Source: an uncultured Gemmatimonadota bacterium | GTDB taxonomy: Bacteria > Gemmatimonadota > Gemmatimonadetes > Gemmatimonadales > Gemmatimonadaceae | Direction: 5' to 3' | Assembly: GCA_946478895.1 (NCBI GenBank) | Contig: CAMLDY010000081.1 | Coordinates: 1 to 11,587 of the forward strand | Length of the DNA: 11,587 nt | Part shown: positions 7,071-11,587 of the stretch, in pieces | Layout of the letters: each line of letters opens with the position of its first letter | How positions within the stretch are numbered: the stretch's first letter is position 1 | Translations under genes and position numbers: made by a program | The notes under the pieces: model-generated | The model's database searches: none | The model's input: the letters and a program-made list of their open reading frames with translations, nothing else | What the model was told of the DNA's origin: nothing

Positions 7071-8398
7071 ACGCGACCGCCACCACCACCGGTGGAGTAA
7101 CCGCCGCTCGCGCCGTCGCCGCTGAAGTCTGCGTCGATTTGCGTCGCGGCGAGTTCCTGGATCAGTCGTTCGAGCGGCGCATCGGCCCGCTCGACGCGCG
7201 CGACCGGCGCTGGACGCGCGAGCTCGTCTACGGCATGCTGCGCCAGCGCGCGGCGATCGACGCGGTGCTGTCGGAGCGAGTGCGCGGCGGACTGGTGCGT
7301 CTCGATCCCGATGTCATCGACTTGCTCAGACTCGGCGTCTATCAGCTGCTGTACATGGGGAGCGTGCCCGCGTACGCTGCCATTGCGCAGACCGTCGAGC
7401 TGGCGAAGCGCCGTCACGGCCTCGGCGCCAGCAAGCTGGTCAACGCGGTGCTTCGCCGCACCGATCGCGAGCGCGATCAGCTGACCACCGCGACACCGGC
7501 CGACGCGATCGATGCGCTGGCGGTGAAATACTCGCATCCGCGCTGGCTCGTCGCGCGGTGGGTCGAGCGCTTCGGCGAACAGGACACCGAACGGCTGCTC
7601 ACGCTCAACAACGCCGACGCACCGGTGGTGATCCGTCCCTATGGTATTGTGCGCGAGCAGCTGGAGACGATGCTCGAGGCGGCGGGCGTCCACGTCGCCG
7701 AAGCGCCGTACGCCCGCGACAGCATCGCGATTTCGGGCGGGACGACCTTTACCGAGCTCGGCGCGTTCAAGAAGGGATTGTTCTTCGTTCAGGATCCGGC
7801 GGCGACTCTCGTCACCGAATACGCAGCGGTGCCGACCGGCGCGACCGTCGCCGATCTCTGCGCCGCGCCGGGCGGCAAGGCGCTCGAGCTGTCTCGCACC
7901 GCCGGCACCGTCGTCGCCAGCGATAAGTCCTTTGCGCGACTGCAGCGACTGCTCGCCAATCAGGCGCGTCTCGAGAGCGCAAACATCTTTCCGTTCGTCG
8001 GCGATGCTCGGCATCCGGCGATCGTGCCGGTCGATGCCGTTCTGATCGACGTCCCGTGCACCGGCACCGGCACTTTCCGCCGGCATCCCGATGCGCGCTG
8101 GCGCATCAAGGTGTCCGATCTCGCGGTGATGGCGGCGCTGCAAAAAACCATTCTGCGCGCTGCCGCCGAGGTCGTGAAGCCGGGCGGGCTGCTGATCTAC
8201 AGCACCTGCTCGCTCGAGCCAGAGGAGAACGACGCCCAGATCGATTGGTTCCTCTCCGAAAATCCCGGCTGGATACTGGAGCCGCCGCCGGAAGGCAGTG
8301 TCGCGCCGGATCTGCTCGACAACGGGCGGCTCCGCGTTCTACCCCAGCGCCACGCCACCGATGGAGCGTTCGCCGCGCGTCTGCGCAGGATCAGCTAG
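7067..8398 (+). CDS. rsmB: 16S rRNA (cytosine-967-C5)-methyltransferase RsmB
   Basis: RsmB (Sun/Fmu) methylates C967 of 16S rRNA with SAM. The 443-residue protein has an N-terminal NusB-like RNA-binding domain (about 12-140, including RELVYGMLRQRAAIDAVL and KLVNAVLRR) and a Rossmann methyltransferase domain. Motif I is VADLCAAPGGK (261-271). Motif IV is LIDVPCTGTGTFRRHPDARWR with Cys331. Motif VI is STCSLEPEEN, where Cys381 is the expected nucleophile. The C-terminus RHATDGAFAARLRR is typical. GTG at 7067 overlaps the thiG stop; only a weak purine stretch precedes it. Bacillus has rsmB directly after def-fmt; here three thiamin genes lie between. A long antisense frame over this gene is a composition artefact. 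Confidence 0.96.
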   Translation: MNATATTTGGVTAARAVAAEVCVDLRRGEFLDQSFERRIGPLDARDRRWTRELVYGMLRQRAAIDAVLSERVRGGLVRLDPDVIDLLRLGVYQLLYMGSVPAYAAIAQTVELAKRRHGLGASKLVNAVLRRTDRERDQLTTATPADAIDALAVKYSHPRWLVARWVERFGEQDTERLLTLNNADAPVVIRPYGIVREQLETMLEAAGVHVAEAPYARDSIAISGGTTFTELGAFKKGLFFVQDPAATLVTEYAAVPTGATVADLCAAPGGKALELSRTAGTVVASDKSFARLQRLLANQARLESANIFPFVGDARHPAIVPVDAVLIDVPCTGTGTFRRHPDARWRIKVSDLAVMAALQKTILRAAAEVVKPGGLLIYSTCSLEPEENDAQIDWFLSENPGWILEPPPEGSVAPDLLDNGRLRVLPQRHATDGAFAARLRRIS

Positions 8399-9268
8399 GT
8401 GAACTGGCGCGCTGCTCCGCGGCGTGCGCTGCCCTATCTGATTGCCGCGGCCGGCGGATTTCTGCTCGCCTACACGGCGGTCTTCCTGTTCGCATTCCCC
8501 GCCGAAGTTCTTCCCGACGATGGGATTCTTCCCAACGTCGTTGGCGCGACTTTCGAGGACGCATCAGCTCGTTTGCAAAAAGCCGGCTTTCCATCGCAGC
8601 AGGGTGAATCGCGCTACCACAAGAGTATTCCCGCGAATATCGTCCTCCAGGAGGATCCGCCCGCGGGCAGCAGGCAGAAGCGCGGTACGACCGTGGTGCT
8701 CGCGCTCAGCGCCGGTCAGAAGACCGCCGAAGTTCCGGTCACCACCAACATGTCGCAGCAACAGGCGCGCATCGCCATCGAGAACACCGGCCTCACCCTC
8801 GGCAACGTCAGCGAGCAGCTTTCGGACTCGCCGCGTGGCCTGGTCATCGCGACGACACCGCCTGCCGGCACCCAGATCCAGCTGCCGGGCACAGTCGATA
8901 TCGTGCTGAGCAAAGGACCGGCGACGGTAATGATGCCCGACCTCTACGGCCGCAGCGTCGGCGAGGCACGATCGATGGTCGAGCAGCTCGGCCTTCGCAT
9001 CGCCGGGATGTCGCGCGACACGAGCTCGTTGCAGCCCGAGAACACCGTCATTCGTCAGATCCCCGCCGCCGGACAAAACATCTCCGCCGGCGGTCCGGTG
9101 AGTCTCACCGTCTCGCACTTTCCGCCACCACCGACGATCCGGATCGACACCGGCTTCACCGCTCCGCCGCCTCCACCGGCACCCCCCGCAACGGCTTCCG
9201 TCGCTCCTCCCGACTTCCGCGTCCCGCCGCCAACCGCCAACCGCCTCCCGCTTCCCGCATCCCGCTGA
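8399..9268 (+). CDS. Membrane-anchored protein with three PASTA domains, no kinase domain
   Basis: PASTA domains bind muropeptides and the peptidoglycan stem and usually sit on Ser/Thr kinases or class-A/B penicillin-binding proteins. This 289-residue protein has a basic N-terminus (MNWRAAPRRA), one membrane helix (about 11-33), and then three PASTA repeats at about 41-105, 110-173 and 177-240. Each has the P-x-V/D/L-x-G...A-x-x-x-L...G...PPAG or PAAG...G-x-V/T-V pattern. Residues 241-289 form a Pro/Ala tail rich in PPPP runs. Topology suggests the repeats lie outside the cytoplasmic membrane. Nothing resembling a kinase or transpeptidase domain is present. GTG at 8399 abuts the rsmB TAG, with AGGA about 9 bases upstream. 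It lies between rsmB and rpe, the place of the PASTA kinase PrkC in Bacillus. The last codons are made of the heptad repeat shared with tgt. Its role is probably cell-wall sensing or scaffolding, which is inferred. Confidence 0.88.
   Translation: MNWRAAPRRALPYLIAAAGGFLLAYTAVFLFAFPAEVLPDDGILPNVVGATFEDASARLQKAGFPSQQGESRYHKSIPANIVLQEDPPAGSRQKRGTTVVLALSAGQKTAEVPVTTNMSQQQARIAIENTGLTLGNVSEQLSDSPRGLVIATTPPAGTQIQLPGTVDIVLSKGPATVMMPDLYGRSVGEARSMVEQLGLRIAGMSRDTSSLQPENTVIRQIPAAGQNISAGGPVSLTVSHFPPPPTIRIDTGFTAPPPPPAPPATASVAPPDFRVPPPTANRLPLPASR
9231..9265 (+). repeat. Heptad repeat at the PASTA gene 3' end, abutting the rpe start
   Basis: From 9231 the sequence steps in 7s: CAACCGC, CAACCGC, CTCCCGC, TTCCCGC, ATCCCGC. 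In the phase used elsewhere these include CCTCCCG, CTTCCCG and CATCCCG at 9244-9264. They encode the PASTA tail NRLPLPASR and end 3 bases before the rpe ATG, leaving rpe without a Shine-Dalgarno sequence. The repeat belongs to the same family as 2871-2892 and 3490-3545. Confidence 0.75.
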
Positions 9269-9933
9269 TGTCCGTCCGCATCGCGCCATCGATTCTCAGC
9301 GCCGATCTCTCCAGGCTCGCCGACGAGATCGCGATGCTCGAGGCCGGTGGAGCTGACTGGATCCACATCGATGTCATGGACGGGCGGTTCGTTCCGAACC
9401 TCACCTTCGGCGCCAAGATCATCGAGTCGGTGCGCAAGCTCACCAAGCTTTCGCTCGACGTGCACCTGATGGTCGTTCAGCCCGAGAACTACTTCGACGA
9501 TTTCGCGAACGCCGGCGCCAACGGGATGTCGATCCACACCGAGGTCTCGCCACACCTGCAGCGCCAGCTCACCCGCATCCGTGAGCTGGGCTGTCGCGCC
9601 GGCGCGGTGATCAATCCCGCCACTCCGCTCAGCGCGGTCAGTGAAGTCATCGCCGATCTCGATCTGTTGCTGGTCATGACCGTGAACCCGGGCTTCGGCG
9701 GCCAGAAGTTCATCCGGAATTCCGTCGACAAGGTTCGTCGCGCGCGCGAGATGCTGGCGCGCAATGGCAGCAAGGCTTTCCTCGAGGTCGACGGCGGAAT
9801 CGATCGCAAGACCATCAAGTCCGTCTTTGAGGCGGGCGCCGACACCTTCGTTGCCGGCAACGCCATCTTCTCGGCGAAGAATCCAAAGGCAGAGATCGAA
9901 GAGCTTCGCTCTCGCTGCACCATCCAGGTATGA
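9268..9933 (+). CDS. rpe: Ribulose-phosphate 3-epimerase
   Basis: Rpe interconverts ribulose 5-phosphate and xylulose 5-phosphate in the pentose phosphate pathway. The 221-residue TIM-barrel protein carries the full active site: APSILSADLSRL (Ser8), WIHIDVMDGRFVPNLTFG (metal ligands His33 and Asp35), LDVHLMV (His66), LLVMTVNPGFGGQKFI, and LEVDGGID (Asp175). VAGNAIFSA (195-203) forms the phosphate-binding end. The ATG at 9268 shares one base with the PASTA stop (TGATG). There is no Shine-Dalgarno sequence because the preceding bases are the pyrimidine heptad repeat, so coupling to upstream translation is likely. Function is secure. Confidence 0.97.
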   Translation: MSVRIAPSILSADLSRLADEIAMLEAGGADWIHIDVMDGRFVPNLTFGAKIIESVRKLTKLSLDVHLMVVQPENYFDDFANAGANGMSIHTEVSPHLQRQLTRIRELGCRAGAVINPATPLSAVSEVIADLDLLLVMTVNPGFGGQKFIRNSVDKVRRAREMLARNGSKAFLEVDGGIDRKTIKSVFEAGADTFVAGNAIFSAKNPKAEIEELRSRCTIQV

Positions 9934-10481
9934 CCGGCAGGCAGCAGCTCGCGATCGGCGCTCTCGTCGTCGGCATCACCGCCGCAATCGCGTACGGCGC
10001 GACGCACTACCTGCGGAAGGAGCTCTTCCCCGTCGAGATCGGGAGCAAGGCGCCGGAGTTTACCGCCTACACCCTCGACTCAGTCCCGCGACAGAAGACC
10101 CTCGACGACTATCGGGGCCAGGTGCTGATGCTCAACGTCTGGGCGACGTGGTGCCTGCCATGTCGCGTCGAGATGCCGAGCATCGAGGCGCTGCACAAGG
10201 CGTACGGGCCGAAGGGCCTGAAGATCGTCGCCGTCAGCATCGACGACCCGGGAACCGATTCGGCGATCCGCGCTTTCGCCAAACAGTACGGGCTGACCTT
10301 CGAGATTCTGCACGATCCGAAGGGCGAGATCACCGAGCGTTACGACATCAGCGGCTACCCCGAGACGTTCATTGTCGGCAGGGATGGCGTCATCAGGAAG
10401 AAGCTGATGCAGGCCACCGACTGGAATTCGCCGGACGCACGCGCGTTGGTCGAGCGGCTGCTCACCGAGCGCACCGAGTAG
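9930..10481 (+). CDS. Membrane-anchored TlpA/ResA-type thiol-disulfide oxidoreductase
   Basis: Thioredoxin-fold proteins of this type reduce specific disulfides outside the cytoplasm, often in cytochrome c maturation. The 183-residue protein begins with a short basic segment and a hydrophobic anchor (about 7-25, LAIGALVVGITAAIAYG). The redoxin domain follows: GSKAPEFTAYTLD, then VLMLNVWATWCLPCRVEMP with the active-site pair Cys75 and Cys78 (W-C-L-P-C), VAVSIDD, and the cis-proline loop GYPETFIVGRDG. The anchor has no obvious cleavage site or lipobox, so I expect a signal-anchored periplasmic protein. ATG at 9930 overlaps the rpe stop (ATGA). No cytochrome or Ccs/Ccm genes are nearby, so its partner is unknown; ResA, CcmG-like or general TlpA roles are all possible. 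Confidence 0.9.
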   Translation: MTGRQQLAIGALVVGITAAIAYGATHYLRKELFPVEIGSKAPEFTAYTLDSVPRQKTLDDYRGQVLMLNVWATWCLPCRVEMPSIEALHKAYGPKGLKIVAVSIDDPGTDSAIRAFAKQYGLTFEILHDPKGEITERYDISGYPETFIVGRDGVIRKKLMQATDWNSPDARALVERLLTERTE

Positions 10482-11525
10482 ATGACGCGCATCCTCGGCA
10501 TCGAGACTTCCTGCGACGAGACATCGGCGGCGGTTCTGGAGGGCAGCGGCGACGACGTCGTCCAGAAATCGCTGGTGATTCTATCGCAGGATGTGCATCG
10601 GGTGTTCGGCGGAGTGGTTCCGGAGATCGCGTCGCGCGCCCACCTCACCAGCATCGTACCGGTGGTGCAGCGCGCAGTCGAAGAAGCCGGCACGACGCTG
10701 GATGATCTCGATGCAGTTGCCGTGACTAACACGCCGGGACTGGTCGGCGCGCTCCTGGTCGGGGTGAGCTATGGCAAGGCGCTCGCGTTCGCCCGCGATA
10801 TTCCGCTCGTTGGCGTGCATCACATGGAAGGTCACCTCTTCGCAGCCGCGCTCGAGCACCGCGACGCGGTCCCGCCGTTCACCGCGCTTCTGATCTCGGG
10901 CGGCCACACCCTGCTGCTCGACGTCGAAGCCTGGGGCAGGTACAGACTGCTCGGCGCTACACGCGACGACGCCGCCGGCGAAGCGTTCGACAAGGTGGCC
11001 AAGCTGCTCGGGCTGCCGTATCCGGGCGGCCGCTACGTCGAGCAGCTCGCGGCGCAGGGGAATCCGACGCGCTTCAAATTCTCGCGGCCGATGGTCCGCC
11101 GGAATGCACAGCCCGGGGACGACGACTACTACGCGTTTTCCTACAGCGGGCTCAAGACGGCGGTGCTCAACGCAGTGCGGGGCTCGGAGAACATCGAGAC
11201 CGACAAGGCCGACATCGCGCGCGGATTTCAGGACTCCCTGATCGATACCCTCGTCGAAAAGACGTGGCGCGCCGCCGATGCATACTCGCGCGAGCGGGTC
11301 GTGCTCGGCGGCGGAGTCGCGTGCAATCGCACCCTCGCCGCGGCGATGCGCGCGCGGCTCGAGCCCGAGGGTATCAAGGTGTTCACGCCCAGTCCGCGTC
11401 TCGCCACCGACAACGCGGCGATGATCGCGCGCGCCGGATTTTTCCGCTTCGAGAGCGGTGAGCGATCGGGTCTCGACCTCAACGCCTACGCGAGCAGCCC
11501 TATCCCGGGCCTCGTCGCCGCCTAA
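10482..11525 (+). CDS. tsaD: tRNA N6-adenosine threonylcarbamoyltransferase TsaD
   Basis: TsaD (YgjD/Kae1/Gcp) transfers threonylcarbamoyl from TC-AMP to A37 of ANN-decoding tRNAs, working with TsaB and TsaE. The 347-residue ASKHA-fold protein starts ILGIETSCDETSAAVLEG. It has VVPEIASRAH, TNTPGLVGALLVG (82-94) and the metal-binding VHHMEGHLFAA (His114 and His118). Further motifs are LISGGHTLL, DDAAGEAFDKVAKLLGLPYPGG, FSYSGLKTAVL, LGGGVACNRTL, and TDNAAMIA with the third metal ligand, Asp310. The ATG at 10482 directly follows the TAG of the redoxin gene. It is the last gene of the tightly packed series; a 9-base gap leads to the next start. Neither tsaB nor tsaE is in view. Function is secure. 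Confidence 0.97.
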   Translation: MTRILGIETSCDETSAAVLEGSGDDVVQKSLVILSQDVHRVFGGVVPEIASRAHLTSIVPVVQRAVEEAGTTLDDLDAVAVTNTPGLVGALLVGVSYGKALAFARDIPLVGVHHMEGHLFAAALEHRDAVPPFTALLISGGHTLLLDVEAWGRYRLLGATRDDAAGEAFDKVAKLLGLPYPGGRYVEQLAAQGNPTRFKFSRPMVRRNAQPGDDDYYAFSYSGLKTAVLNAVRGSENIETDKADIARGFQDSLIDTLVEKTWRAADAYSRERVVLGGGVACNRTLAAAMRARLEPEGIKVFTPSPRLATDNAAMIARAGFFRFESGERSGLDLNAYASSPIPGLVAA

Positions 11526-11534
11526 ATTGAAGCC

Positions 11535-11587
11535 ATGCCATCGATCTTTGCTTCCATAACGCACGTCCCGCTGTCCTACGATGTCGG
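11535..11587 (+). CDS. Start of a further plus-strand gene, cut by the window edge
   Basis: After the tsaD TAA, an ATG at 11535 opens a frame that stays open to the edge and reads MPSIFASITHVPLSYDV. A weak GAAG lies about 2 bases upstream, too close for a good ribosome binding site. Seventeen codons are too few to identify a product. The position and absence of a terminator suggest the operon continues. Confidence 0.4.
   Translation, partial: MPSIFASITHVPLSYDV

Noticed and set aside
6797..8143. 448-codon minus-strand open frame opposite thiG and rsmB
   Set aside because: Both underlying genes have full motif sets. The antisense frame has skewed composition and no recognisable domains.
9764..10705. 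313-codon plus-strand frame overlapping rpe, the redoxin gene and tsaD
   Set aside because: It is extremely arginine-rich and covers three secure genes in another frame.

Overview
The window is dense, high-GC bacterial chromosome. Ten genes, yajC to tsaD, run on the plus strand with junctions of 0 to 4 bases, after queA and tgt. The mix is housekeeping translation and tRNA-modification genes (queA, tgt, def, fmt, rsmB, tsaD), thiazole-branch thiamin genes (tenI, thiS, thiG), yajC, rpe, a TlpA-type thioredoxin and a kinase-less PASTA protein. High GC, frequent GTG starts, few Shine-Dalgarno sequences and a free-standing four-helix-bundle gene would fit Gemmatimonadota or a similar Gram-negative phylum. 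That placement is inference; no rRNA or phylogeny is available here.

Region 1-680 holds the 5' part of a minus-strand gene for a probable exported or lipid-anchored protein, divergent from queA. queA (724-1767) and tgt (2304-3482) are the two queuosine tRNA genes and normally sit together. Here a discrete unit of about 520 bp (1782-2299) lies between them. It has 53-bp inverted-repeat arms (48 of 53 positions match) around a minus-strand gene of the 23S-rRNA-intervening-sequence / four-helix-bundle family. Its interior has a lower GC content than the flanks. It resembles a 23S rRNA intervening sequence moved into a protein operon, or a small non-autonomous mobile element, and is the most unusual structure in the window.

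A second repeat family is a pyrimidine-rich heptad, C-Y-T-C-C-C-N, always with pyrimidines on the sense strand. It occurs as three exact copies inside tgt, as eight heptads filling the tgt-yajC gap up to the yajC start codon, and as the 3' end of the PASTA gene next to the rpe start.

From yajC to tsaD (3546-11525) genes overlap by 4 or 1 bases, abut, or are 1 base apart, which suggests one long translationally coupled operon. The TenI/ThiE-like protein looks like the thiazole tautomerase TenI by residue pattern and sits next to thiS and thiG, whose product TenI would act on. The PASTA protein lies between rsmB and rpe, where Bacillus-type genomes carry the PASTA kinase PrkC, but has no kinase domain. 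A new plus-strand reading frame begins at 11535 and leaves the window.
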